Below are positions 15,496-22,234 of a stretch of DNA of 40,428 bases, in pieces. The translations under genes and the position numbers were made by a program. Positions within the stretch are counted from its first letter, which is position 1, and each line of letters begins with the position of its first letter. Source of the DNA: a virus; the IMG/VR virus record IMGVR_UViG_3300042565_001438, positions 1 through 40,428 of that record, one strand, 5' to 3'. The notes beneath the pieces are model-generated. The model did no database searches. It saw only the letters and a program-made list of their open reading frames with translations, and was not told the origin of the DNA.

Positions 15496-16746
15496 TTACC
15501 ACACACGATAATTGGTCGAGCCGATGTTTTCCGGCTTGGCCAAGTTAAATTGCTGTAGGCACAAGTAGCCAAAAGCGTCGAAGGCGTGATCTACGCCAAG
15601 GTTTTTGTTTGGGAGGCCCGTGCCGGGGGCATAGGTCAAGGTTCGGAGGGATTTGATGAGTTCTTTGCAGCGGGGGTGGATGAGGGTGCGGCGTGTTCCA
15701 GCAGCGTCCAAAAGGGCGGTGTTGACGCACGTGACCTTGTCGCGGATTTTCCAGGGGGATTTGGGGCTGGAGACCGTGAAACCGCTGCGGCGGAGGATGT
15801 TGTGGTCGGTGAGTCCCACGCCGCTGGTTTTGCGGGCGCCGCCGGTGGGGTCTGGGCAGGCAATAATGCGGCGATCCACGCCGAAGCGGCGGGTGACCTC
15901 CTCGGCAAAGTCCCACGTGGTGGCGCCACCCGTCATCATGATTTCGTCGAAGACGTAGAGCGTGTCGTCTTTTTTGACCGCGCAGATGCCCGACATCGGG
16001 TCCACGTTGAAGTCCACCCCCAGCAAAAGGGGCAGGATTGGGATGTCGGCGGCCTCGGGGTTGATGTTGCTGTCTCCGAAGGAGACCGCCACTAGGCCGG
16101 AAAGATTCTCGAAGCTGGCTTCAAATTCTTGGCGGAAGGTGCGGGCGTCGAGTTGGCCTCGGGCGGCTTCGATTTCTTCCGGTGGGACGTTGTCGCCTTC
16201 GATTGTCGTGAATTGCCAGCGGTTCCAGTCGTTGTCGCCGCTCTCGGCGTATTGCCATAGTTCGTAGAACCAGCTGGCGGTGCCGTCGGGGGTGGAGATG
16301 AAGAGGGCCCAGCCCTGTTTGTCGGCGAGGGCGGGGCGGATGACCTCGAACCAGACCTCGGAGTCCATGAAGGCGGCTTCGTCCAGCACCACGCCGGCCA
16401 AACTGCGGCCGCGCAACGCCATTGCGTTTTCGGTGCCCTTTAATTCGATCGTGCTGCCGTTTACCAGCTCAATCTTCAGGTCGGTTTCGTTCTTGCTCTT
16501 GATCCAGGCCTTTGGGACGAGCTTTTTCATCACCTTCCAGGCGATGTCCTTCGCCATTCGGTATGTAGGGGCCGCGTAAAAGAACGTTTCGCCCGGCCGC
16601 TCGATCGCCCCACGCAATAATTCGATACACGAGAGGTAGCTTTTTCCGAAGCGGCGGCCTGCGACCAACACTCTGAAGCGTTTGCGGCTGGAGAAAACCT
16701 CGCCTTGGGCGTATCTGAGGGTTAGCGCACCAGCAGAATCGGGCAT
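15496..16746 (-). CDS. terL: Terminase large subunit (TerL)
   Basis: This 416-residue packaging motor has both domains. The ATPase has Walker A AGRRFGKS at residues 29-36, a Walker B GVVLDEAA near residue 120 and a coupling motif FISTPDG. The RNase H-like nuclease begins LLGVDFNVDPMS (first acidic residue about 240), followed by acidic sites in FAEEVTRRFGVDRR and the GVDHAFDAFGYLC region near the C-terminus. It pumps DNA through the portal and cuts concatemers. The ATG is preceded by 176 bases without a convincing gene, which contain TGTAACA and TGTGATACAG words and probably the promoter. Confidence 0.95.
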   Translation of the reverse strand: MPDSAGALTLRYAQGEVFSSRKRFRVLVAGRRFGKSYLSCIELLRGAIERPGETFFYAAPTYRMAKDIAWKVMKKLVPKAWIKSKNETDLKIELVNGSTIELKGTENAMALRGRSLAGVVLDEAAFMDSEVWFEVIRPALADKQGWALFISTPDGTASWFYELWQYAESGDNDWNRWQFTTIEGDNVPPEEIEAARGQLDARTFRQEFEASFENLSGLVAVSFGDSNINPEAADIPILPLLLGVDFNVDPMSGICAVKKDDTLYVFDEIMMTGGATTWDFAEEVTRRFGVDRRIIACPDPTGGARKTSGVGLTDHNILRRSGFTVSSPKSPWKIRDKVTCVNTALLDAAGTRRTLIHPRCKELIKSLRTLTYAPGTGLPNKNLGVDHAFDAFGYLCLQQFNLAKPENIGSTNYRVW

Positions 16747-16922
16747 TTGTATTTTTGGGGGTACTTTCTAGGGTATTACAGGAATCGCAACCCTGCCCCC
16801 CGGTGTGATACAGGAGAGGGAATTGCGGATATGTCAGTAGGTTCCCTGGGACCCGCCTGGCACGCCAGAAAACCGGAGGTTACCCCCCGGCTTGTAACAC
16901 ACTGTAACGTGGTGGGTTTGTA

Positions 16923-17042
16923 CTAGTCCGCCGGAACCGTGGCACCAATCGCCAGCCCGCCAGCCGCGAGAGCCACGGCAAGGGGGAGGTTAGCGGTCGA
17001 TGTGGCCAGAGCCAGCAGAGCGAGTGCAGTGATCGTGCGCAT
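16923..17042 (-). CDS. Small hydrophobic protein
   Basis: The product has 39 residues and is almost wholly hydrophobic: MRTITALALLALATSTANLP, then an Ala/Gly-rich stretch ending VPAD. It could be a single membrane segment or a cleavable signal-like peptide. GGGAG lies about ten bases before the ATG, and the gene starts three bases after the stop of the preceding small ORF. No family is recognised. Confidence 0.5.
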   Translation of the reverse strand: MRTITALALLALATSTANLPLAVALAAGGLAIGATVPAD

Positions 17043-17045
17043 GGC

Positions 17046-17222
17046 TCAGGCTCCCAGCTCGCGAGCCAGTCGGATTAGCCGCCATAGTTCGGACACGTCA
17101 GCGGCGCCACGGGTGCAGTCGACGCCGATACGGGCGGCAAGGGCGGCGACGTCGCGGCTCAAATCGGCGCGAAGTTTAGCCTCGGCGAGCCAGTTGCGGT
17201 TTGCGGTTTCGAGAGTTTGCAT
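17046..17222 (-). CDS. Small helical hypothetical protein
   Basis: This 58-residue, mostly helical protein (ETANRNWLAEAKLRADLSRD, then VSELWRLIRLARELGA) has a single Cys. It is not recognised. Coding is supported by the tight spacing to the next small ORF and by its position in an otherwise empty 400-base stretch between the small and large terminase genes. A -10-like TAGTGT lies about 30 bases upstream. Confidence 0.5.
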   Translation of the reverse strand: MQTLETANRNWLAEAKLRADLSRDVAALAARIGVDCTRGAADVSELWRLIRLARELGA

Positions 17223-17320
17223 GGCGTTGTGTGCCTGGTACCCTCACACACTACAGCAGCCTGGGACCGTGGCAAGGCTGCAACGTCCCAGGCTTAACAC
17301 TTTGTAACACCCGCAGCGGC

Positions 17321-17779
17321 CTAGGTCTGCCGCTTGTCTTCCACCGTGATGTTGAGCGTGGGGGCCGCTGCGGCTGCGGCTTCCGGGGCGACCTCCCCAA
17401 CGACCGCGCCAAGGTCGCGCATGAGCAGTTGCGCAGAGCCGATCTGGCCTTTTCGGATGGCTGCGTCAATTGCGCGTAGGCGCATACCCTGCAGACGTGA
17501 CACTATGGCTTCCCTATCTTTCTTCCAGTCCTGTTCATTCCAGACCGAGACTGCTTCCCAGTCGCGCCAGGCTGTTGCTTCGGCGATACTCTCACGGTCC
17601 GCGTGTTCTAGCACCAGTTGCCGAACAGTCAGACCCGTCAGTTGTCGCTTGTAAAGCCGCTTGCGCCGCTCTTCAATCACAGCGTCAGGGTTCCGCTTCC
17701 CATAGGGTCGCGGCTTTTTCTCTACAGTCTCCGGAAGATCTTCCGGAACCTCGTTGATAGCTTCCGGCTGATCCGTCAC
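17321..17779 (-). CDS. Probable terminase small subunit
   Basis: This 152-residue protein starts at a GTG with GGAG nine bases upstream. An upstream extension would run through a terminator and is rejected. It has a basic segment (KKPRPYGKRNPDAVIEERRK) and a helix-rich DNA-binding-like N-terminal half (LTGLTVRQLVLEHADRESIA). The C-terminus GQIGSAQLLMRDLGAVVGE followed by an Ala-rich linker and LNITVEDKR resembles small terminases and HTH packaging proteins. TerS recognises the packaging site and hands DNA to TerL. The 400 bases between it and TerL are unusual. The assignment is by pattern and place. Confidence 0.65.
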   Translation of the reverse strand: MTDQPEAINEVPEDLPETVEKKPRPYGKRNPDAVIEERRKRLYKRQLTGLTVRQLVLEHADRESIAEATAWRDWEAVSVWNEQDWKKDREAIVSRLQGMRLRAIDAAIRKGQIGSAQLLMRDLGAVVGEVAPEAAAAAAPTLNITVEDKRQT

Positions 17780-17821
17780 TGTTACAGTCTCCAATCTTTG
17801 GTTCAATCTTAAGCGCCCAGC

Positions 17822-17846
17822 AAAAAGCCCGGCAGTCTGGCCGGGC
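17822..17846 (-). terminator. Intrinsic terminator after ArdA-like gene
   Basis: On the minus strand, GCCCGGC, a six-base loop, GCCGGGC, then five T, 25 bases past the stop of the ArdA-like gene. Confidence 0.85.
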
Positions 17847-17870
17847 CCGTAGGGTTTGCAGTGTGCCAGA

Positions 17871-18539
17871 TCAGACGGCCCGGAAGACCAGCCATTCGCC
17901 ACCGCCTATGTCATGCAGCCTGTATCCGTCGCCCATTTCAAGCTCACGCCATGCAGCGTCCCAGTCGACATGTCGATGGGGCCAAGGGATTGACCCGGTA
18001 CGGTCAAGTTCAAAGCTCGGACTAAGTTCTTCCGCCAGCTGCTGGGCGTAGTCGGCTCCGGCCCGTTCCTCTGACCAGCCTTCGGCCCGACCCTGATAGG
18101 CGTCCTCGATGTTGTCGGGGTCCAAACCGTCAGATTCCAGCCGCGCCACAAGCTCAGCCCAGCCGCTGGGATCGTCGTTTCCGAAGCCCAGAACCTCTAG
18201 CGCGTCACACCACTCCGGCGTCAGCCAGAACCCAAAGCAAGCGCCATCACCTTCGGATGCGCCAAACGAAAAGCCCGCCGGCGCCCAAGCCTGCAGCAGG
18301 TCGAAAAGCTCAGCCAGGGTATCGGCTGCCAGATCGTCGTTCCAGTCAGTCTCGCGGGAATCCTCGCCTACCAGTAAGGTCAGAGGTTCCAGCAGGTTGG
18401 AAGGGATCCGTTCCTGTAGAACTTGGGCCAGCTGTTCTGCCGTGGTCCAAAACCTAGGGAGCAGGTCCTCTGCCCGTAGCGTGTCGCTGCTGACGATCCA
18501 AGGAAAGACGGCCAGCTGGTCGGAAGTGTAGTGGGTCAT
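17871..18539 (-). CDS. ArdA-like antirestriction protein
   Basis: This 222-residue, strongly acidic protein has a C-terminal third matching ArdA. It contains NIEDAYQGRAEGWSEE, then YAQQLAEEL, then HVDWDAAWRELEMGD, and ends with GGGEWLVFRA, the family's closing pattern. ArdA mimics bent B-DNA and inhibits type I restriction enzymes. The middle carries GFWLTPEWCDALEVLGF, which may be the preceding ArdA domain. The N-terminal 90 residues are not recognised, and the protein is longer than the usual 165-170 residues. It has its own TACACT promoter box and terminator. Confidence 0.68.
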   Translation of the reverse strand: MTHYTSDQLAVFPWIVSSDTLRAEDLLPRFWTTAEQLAQVLQERIPSNLLEPLTLLVGEDSRETDWNDDLAADTLAELFDLLQAWAPAGFSFGASEGDGACFGFWLTPEWCDALEVLGFGNDDPSGWAELVARLESDGLDPDNIEDAYQGRAEGWSEERAGADYAQQLAEELSPSFELDRTGSIPWPHRHVDWDAAWRELEMGDGYRLHDIGGGEWLVFRAV

Positions 18540-18570
18540 GATGGGAGCCTAAGGGTGGGGCTTGTGTGAG

Positions 18571-18576
18571 AGTGTA
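18571..18576 (-). promoter_or_regulatory. Promoter -10 box TACACT before ArdA-like gene
   Basis: On the minus strand, TTTCTACACT lies 31 bases before the ATG of the ArdA-like gene. It is the same box as before the tail and adaptor genes. No clear -35 was seen. Confidence 0.45.
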
Positions 18577-18595
18577 GAAAGAATCGGGCCGGACG

Positions 18596-19213
18596 TCAAG
18601 CGGCGCAAGTGGGGTATTCGTTGAGATAGGACGTCAGCGAGTCGCGCAAGGCGTCAAGCTCCCACGGTGCCGAATCACGACGAGCGGCAAAAACGCAAAG
18701 CCCCAGGTCCTGTAGGGTCCTGACACGAGACGAAATAGATTCGTCAGCCCATAACGCGGCGACACCGTCCCACTCAAGCCGCGAGTGCTCGTCGTCGCTG
18801 ATCAGCGGATACGCTTCCAAGGCTTCAATTGATTCGATCACGTCAGCCGGAACCCGTAGCAGGTCCAACACGACGACGCGACCGTTCCAGCCGTAACCGA
18901 CCTCTAGGATCCCGTTATGGGGGTCTGGCGTGCTGGCAGGATCAGTCAGGACGCGATAATTGGCCAGCCCCACTAGGCCTGTATTGCCGTAGTCGCTGAA
19001 GCCGCAATAGGACGGCACAAAACCCAGCGAGACGCCGCGCCACCTTTGCTCCAGACAGACTGCCAGATGGTCGTCTGGGGATTGGTGCCATTGGTGGCTG
19101 CAGTCAGTTTCGGGTTCACCGTCGCGGATCAGGACCCAATGGCCCTGGCATCCTGCGAGACGGTCGATGCGCTCCAGCAGAGCGGGGCTGGCCTTGGCTT
19201 GTGTGGTCTGCAT
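18596..19213 (-). CDS. Hypothetical protein partner of ArdA-like gene
   Basis: The product is 205 residues from the ATG at 19213; nine more codons are open upstream. It is acidic. It contains HWVLIRDGEPETDCSHQWH, then RWRGVSLGFVPSYCGFSDYG, then a helical acidic C-terminus. The CGFSDYG region resembles proteins found beside antirestriction genes in phages and plasmids, but I cannot name a family. Its size, acidity and adjacency to the ArdA-like gene make a DNA-mimic or defence-related role plausible. The region upstream, up to the plus-strand gene at 19352, is a shared divergent promoter region. Confidence 0.7.
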   Translation of the reverse strand: MQTTQAKASPALLERIDRLAGCQGHWVLIRDGEPETDCSHQWHQSPDDHLAVCLEQRWRGVSLGFVPSYCGFSDYGNTGLVGLANYRVLTDPASTPDPHNGILEVGYGWNGRVVVLDLLRVPADVIESIEALEAYPLISDDEHSRLEWDGVAALWADESISSRVRTLQDLGLCVFAARRDSAPWELDALRDSLTSYLNEYPTCAA

Positions 19214-19275
19214 GGCTTGTAAGCCTGGGGACCTGCCCACTATGGGTCCCAGGCCTGCCTGCAGCCTGTCGTTGT

Positions 19276-19333
19276 TGTAACACTTAACAGTCTGGCCCGG
19301 CTAGCTTGACGGTGCTGTTACTGTGCAAGGGTT
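19276..19333 (+). promoter_or_regulatory. Divergent early promoter region with operator-like words
   Basis: The 111-base gap between divergent genes holds TGTAACA (19276-19282), TAACAG and CTGTTA as an inverted pair (19285-19290, 19315-19320), a TTGAC (19306-19310) and TACTGTGCAAGGGTT (19319-19333). The last 15 bases recur exactly before the ssDNA-binding protein gene (22126-22140, minus), so TACTGT may be an early -10 box. The exact transcription start cannot be read from the sequence. Confidence 0.45.
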
Positions 19334-19351
19334 CACCCATACCACGGGACC

Positions 19352-19600
19352 ATGCACAGCATGATGACCACGTGCCAGGCACCGTTGCAGGTCAGTCTGG
19401 CTGCCGTCGAGCGAGTGCCCGGCGGCCATCCTGAGCCGATCGTTGAGTTCAGGCGCTCAGGCGGCTGGCTGATCAGTTCCTACTACCTTTCAACATTCCA
19501 GGCAATTTCACAGGGTCTCACCCTTGACGGTGACGGAACCTATCTCAGCGCAGCCAGCGTCAAAGCGTGCCAGGCATGGCTGCTGGAGGTTCTGGCATGA
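19352..19600 (+). CDS. Early hypothetical protein
   Basis: The product has 82 residues. It contains a beta-like segment (EPIVEFRRSGGWLISSYY) and ends in a helix (KACQAWLLEVLA). It is not recognised. It is the first gene of a short plus-strand early operon, 18 bases after the shared TACTGTGCAAGGGTT element. It overlaps the next gene by four bases (ATGA). A second ATG lies three codons in. Confidence 0.65.
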   Translation: MHSMMTTCQAPLQVSLAAVERVPGGHPEPIVEFRRSGGWLISSYYLSTFQAISQGLTLDGDGTYLSAASVKACQAWLLEVLA

Positions 19601-20007
19601 CCGGGGGCCAGTGGACAACGCAACGGGAGCGGCGCCAGACACGGGACGATGCCAGGGAGGCTAAGCGTCGTCTGGTGATCGAGTGGGCAGATAAGCTCTG
19701 GCTGGCCCAGAATCACCCCTGTTCCGATTCTGTGCTTGTGTGGCTGTCTGAGAATCGGGCGGAGGCTAGCAAGATTGGAGCCAGTCGCTGGAATCTTGAG
19801 ACTCTGCCGGGGTTGGTTAAGTCCCAGGAAAAGCTAAGGCTGGCTGAACAGTTCGAAGCTGTTCTGAAGCGGGCGGAAGTCTCGCACCAGACCCTGACAA
19901 CGGATCAGGTCCTAGCGGGTTTTCCACAGAATCAGCCTGTGGAAAACAACAAGCGGCGCCGCGCTGATTCTGGCAAGGCCCGCAAGCGTCCCAGGCAGAC
20001 TGCCTGA
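19597..20007 (+). CDS. Early basic hypothetical protein
   Basis: This 136-residue, basic protein starts at the ATG that overlaps the previous stop (ATGA). It is helix-rich with long charged runs (RERRQTRDDAREAKRRLVIE) and a Lys/Arg-rich C-terminus (NNKRRRADSGKARKRPRQTA) that suggests nucleic-acid binding. No catalytic motif or family is recognised. It is followed by a stable hairpin at 20026-20053. Confidence 0.7.
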   Translation: MTGGQWTTQRERRQTRDDAREAKRRLVIEWADKLWLAQNHPCSDSVLVWLSENRAEASKIGASRWNLETLPGLVKSQEKLRLAEQFEAVLKRAEVSHQTLTTDQVLAGFPQNQPVENNKRRRADSGKARKRPRQTA

Positions 20008-20025
20008 CTGATCCCAGCCAGCACC

Positions 20026-20053
20026 GCGGGGTTCCGGTTTGCCGGGATCCCGC
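20026..20053 (+). terminator. Possible terminator hairpin after early operon
   Basis: GCGGG-gtt-CCGG-tttg-CCGG-gat-CCCGC, followed by TTTG only. It is a stable stem with a weak T-tail, so it may attenuate rather than terminate. Confidence 0.4.
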
Positions 20054-20078
20054 TTTGCTGTGCTCCAGGTTGAGACTC

Positions 20079-20201
20079 ATGAGATACACCCCGAGACACC
20101 GTGGCCGGTCTGGCCGCCTACGCCCCAAGCACCAGGGCAACTACCGGAAATCCCGGTGTTTAGGTGTTGGTGCGAGGTATGAATGGAAATCCAGGGCATG
20201 A
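20079..20201 (+). CDS. Very basic 40-residue ORF
   Basis: ATG at 20079, stop at 20201. It starts MRYTPRHRGRSGRLRPKHQG and stays Arg/Lys-rich to the end, with no acidic run. It continues the plus-strand operon after the hairpin. It may be a small nucleic-acid-binding protein or a chance frame. Support is limited to composition and position. Confidence 0.35.
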   Translation: MRYTPRHRGRSGRLRPKHQGNYRKSRCLGVGARYEWKSRA

Positions 20202-20315
20202 ATGGGTTTTGAGGCCTTGAATGGCGTTTAGTGCTTCGTGCAGTACGCCTGGGTGCCGGTGCTCCAGCTCAAGGGACATGTACCAGCCCTTTGAATGGCG
20301 GGGCGGCTTGAATGG
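20180..20315 (+). repeat. Cluster of five TGAATGG heptamers
   Basis: TGAATGG at 20180, 20199, 20218, 20292 and 20309, all on the plus strand. Three are 19 bases apart (start to start). Three more copies occur up to 21003 within the nuclease gene. The spacing and density are iteron-like. Confidence 0.5.
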
Positions 20316-20416
20316 CTTGCCGGGACGCAGTACCCCGCAGATGAGTACCAGCCAAGGGGGCAGGTGCCGGTTTTGATGACGGGCGGGGTGGTCAGAAGTA
20401 CCAGGTTAAGAATCAC
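20228..20416 (-). CDS. Small Cys-rich protein (CPLGWYSS...GYCVP type)
   Basis: This 62-residue protein has a repeated module: GTCPLGWYSSAGYCVP and then GTCPLSWSTGTQAYC. Each has two cysteines with the same spacing style, probably two small disulfide or metal-bound units. I recognise the first module as a recurring small phage protein. Its function is unknown. The start is a GTG that overlaps the stop of the RecB-like nuclease gene (GTGA), so it is translated from the same mRNA. A hydrophobic N-terminus (ILNLVLLTTPPV) could be a short signal or membrane segment. Confidence 0.72.
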   Translation of the reverse strand: MILNLVLLTTPPVIKTGTCPLGWYSSAGYCVPASHSSRPAIQRAGTCPLSWSTGTQAYCTKH

Positions 20417-21240
20417 GAGGCTTCGAGCTTCTCGAAATACTGTACTACTCTAGCCATGAATGACTCCTCTGCCTCTCTTAAGTCGCGAAGCGACATTGAA
20501 TGGACATTGGGGGCACCACAGCGGCGGGCTAGGACGACGACTGCTCCAGTGGGCTGGAGGCCTGTGAGGTGTTTCAGGCCGAGGCTGTACGCCCCGCACT
20601 GGTCGATGTATGAATGGCCTTCCGGGAGGCGCTCCAGGCCGTCCTCGTCGGGGGTGGTTTTGCGGCCCACGCTGGTCTTCCAGTCGGCTAGGACCAGCTC
20701 GTTGTTCTTCATGCCGATCAGGGCGTCGCAGGTTCCAGCGAAGCCGGCCGGGTGATGTATGGAAAACTCCGAGGCGAAAATTTCGGTCGTGTTAGCGACG
20801 ATCCAGTCAGATAAGCCGCGAGCATAACCAGAGGCGCTCCAGCCAACACGAGGCACATTCGGCCGTACTTTGTGGAGAGCCCACTGTGTGATTTTAGAAG
20901 GAATACGAGCTAGCCCCTGTTCGTCCCAGTGAATAGCGTTGCGCTTGTTTGCTGTATTGCGTGCCAGTTGCTGAGAACACTTCAGCAGGTATTCGGCTTG
21001 TGAATGGGCCATGTTGCCTCGGGTGGCGGCAACGTTGCGTTGGGTGGTGGCCTCTTCGGGTCCCAGGCGGGCGATCCAACGCTCCAGTCCTGTGGTGTCG
21101 CTTGTCTCTTTGAGGATATGGGTTACTGAGTGGTACACAGTGCCGTTTGCGTCTCGGTAGACGCGGAATGGGCCAGAGTTGTCTTGTACCAGCCTCCATT
21201 TACGTAGTGATGCCAGGGTGTCTTGTGTGTTGGAGGCCAT
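20413..21240 (-). CDS. PD-(D/E)XK nuclease (RecB/Cas4-like exonuclease)
   Basis: This 275-residue protein has a RecB-family nuclease core near residues 160-225: GFAGTCDALIGM (first Asp), LVLADWKTS (Asp-x-Lys), and YIDQCGAYSLGL (QxxxY). The N-terminus carries YHSVTHILKETSD, as in related phage exonucleases. It likely resects DNA ends for recombination, working with the ssDNA-binding protein upstream. I prefer the ATG at 21240: the promoter at 21263-21291 would start transcription near 21256, which excludes the outermost ATG at 21258. An ATG at 21246 is also possible. Confidence 0.85.
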   Translation of the reverse strand: MASNTQDTLASLRKWRLVQDNSGPFRVYRDANGTVYHSVTHILKETSDTTGLERWIARLGPEEATTQRNVAATRGNMAHSQAEYLLKCSQQLARNTANKRNAIHWDEQGLARIPSKITQWALHKVRPNVPRVGWSASGYARGLSDWIVANTTEIFASEFSIHHPAGFAGTCDALIGMKNNELVLADWKTSVGRKTTPDEDGLERLPEGHSYIDQCGAYSLGLKHLTGLQPTGAVVVLARRCGAPNVHSMSLRDLREAEESFMARVVQYFEKLEAS

Positions 21241-21262
21241 TTGCATACTCTTTCCCATAACT

Positions 21263-21291
21263 ACATTACCCTGTCAAGCTCGGTTTGGCAA
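21263..21291 (-). promoter_or_regulatory. Sigma70-type promoter before nuclease gene
   Basis: On the minus strand, TTGCCA (21291-21286), 17 bases, TAATGT (21268-21263). It starts next to the T-run of the preceding terminator, giving a terminator-promoter pair. Confidence 0.6.
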
Positions 21292-21292
21292 G

Positions 21293-21316
21293 AAAAAAGC
21301 CCCCGGTGAAGGGGGC
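21293..21316 (-). terminator. Intrinsic terminator after 60-residue ORF
   Basis: On the minus strand, GCCCCC, loop TTCACC, GGGGGC, then six T. It lies directly after the stop of the gene at 21324. Confidence 0.9.
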
Positions 21317-21323
21317 CGGTAGC

Positions 21324-21506
21324 TCATAGTTCCTTGTCTTTTCTGGACAATATTAACTTTGTTAGCTGGTAAATAAGTACTGGATCTAGTTCAAGTTCCA
21401 GCACTTTGAGTTTGGTGACTACGGTTTCAGCCGTGTCCAAGACATCGACGGTAGGTCCTTTCCATCCATACGGAATAAATTCAAGTCGAAACTCAAAGGC
21501 ATCCAT
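21324..21506 (-). CDS. Small hypothetical protein
   Basis: This 60-residue protein has a beta-like start (MDAFEFRLEFIPYGWKGPTV) and a helical Leu/Lys-rich end (LIYQLTKLILSRKDKEL). It is not recognised. It starts three bases after the ssDNA-binding protein stop and is followed by a strong terminator, so the two form an early transcription unit. Confidence 0.7.
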   Translation of the reverse strand: MDAFEFRLEFIPYGWKGPTVDVLDTAETVVTKLKVLELELDPVLIYQLTKLILSRKDKEL

Positions 21507-21509
21507 AAA

Positions 21510-22091
21510 TCAGGCGGCCTTGAAAGGGTTGCCGCCGGTGAGGAGGCGGCTGATGTCGAAGCCTTCGGACTTGGATTCCAGCCAGGCGGCGTCGACGTGT
21601 TCTTGGGCGCCTTTCTTGCGGGGGACGGGGCGGACGGTGTACTCGGTGGTGAGGCCGCTGCCCTTCTTGCTGATGTTGAAGTCCCAGGAGAGCAGGTCTT
21701 CGTAGTCCTCCATTTGGGAGATCGAGTCCAGCTCTTTGAGGATGGACTTTTGGGTGATCTGGAGGACTTGGACTTTGCCGGACTCGTAGTTGTAGACGGG
21801 GACGGCGATGGCGAACTTGACGTCGACGGTGCCAGGGCCGCCGCGGCCTTCGCGGGGCTCGAAGTCACCCATCTCGGAGGTGATGTCTTCGGGGGTGGGC
21901 TCGTAGTCGAAGCGGAAGGGCTTGGAGGCGCCGTCGCAGGAGCCCCAGCACTCGTAGAACTCCAGGGGTTGGTCGGAGAGCATGGCGAAGCGGACGGAGC
22001 CGCCGTCGGGGAGTTTGCTCAGAGTCAGATAGCCGCCGCCTGCTCCAGTGCTGGAGACTGCTGCTGAGGCTTGCTTGGAAAGGAAGGCCAT
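21510..22091 (-). CDS. Phage single-stranded DNA-binding protein
   Basis: This 193-residue protein starts at the ATG at 22091; 15 more codons are open upstream. Aromatic-rich and basic patches alternate (RFAMLSDQPLEFYECWG, KPFRFDYEP), followed by VQVLQITQKSILKELDSISQ and DLLSWDFNISKKGSGLTTEY. This is the pattern of the phage OB-fold ssDNA-binding proteins. It protects ssDNA in replication and recombination and is co-located with a RecB-like nuclease and a primase. The C-terminus (NPFKAA) lacks the usual acidic tip. Confidence 0.8.
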   Translation of the reverse strand: MAFLSKQASAAVSSTGAGGGYLTLSKLPDGGSVRFAMLSDQPLEFYECWGSCDGASKPFRFDYEPTPEDITSEMGDFEPREGRGGPGTVDVKFAIAVPVYNYESGKVQVLQITQKSILKELDSISQMEDYEDLLSWDFNISKKGSGLTTEYTVRPVPRKKGAQEHVDAAWLESKSEGFDISRLLTGGNPFKAA

Positions 22092-22125
22092 AGTTGGTTG
22101 TGTGTTTTGGCGTCGCCTGAGTGGC

Positions 22126-22140
22126 AACCCTTGCACAGTA
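22126..22140 (-). promoter_or_regulatory. Early promoter element TACTGTGCAAGGGTT
   Basis: On the minus strand, TACTGTGCAAGGGTT is identical to the element at 19319-19333 upstream of the plus-strand early operon. It is 35 bases upstream of the ssDNA-binding protein start. TACTGT fits a TANNNT -10; the rest may be an initiation region or operator. Confidence 0.5.
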
Positions 22141-22169
22141 GCACGGGGTTGCCGGTGGGGCTACCCTAC

Positions 22170-22202
22170 AAAAATGCCCCAGCGTGGAATGGCGCCGGGG
22201 CA
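22170..22202 (-). terminator. Hairpin with T-run between divergent early genes
   Basis: TGCCCC-a-GCG-loop-CGC-c-GGGGCA (22175-22202). On the minus strand it is followed by ATTTTTG. It lies upstream of the ssDNA-binding protein promoter, so it could insulate it from antisense transcription. It could also be part of the primase mRNA leader. Confidence 0.45.
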
Positions 22203-22234
22203 GAGAAAACCAACTTCTGTAGGAGTCTAACATC

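Noticed and set aside
16831-16926. 31-codon plus-strand ORF upstream of TerL
   Set aside because: Opposite to its neighbours, no Shine-Dalgarno, no recognisable feature, and it overlaps the small hydrophobic ORF.
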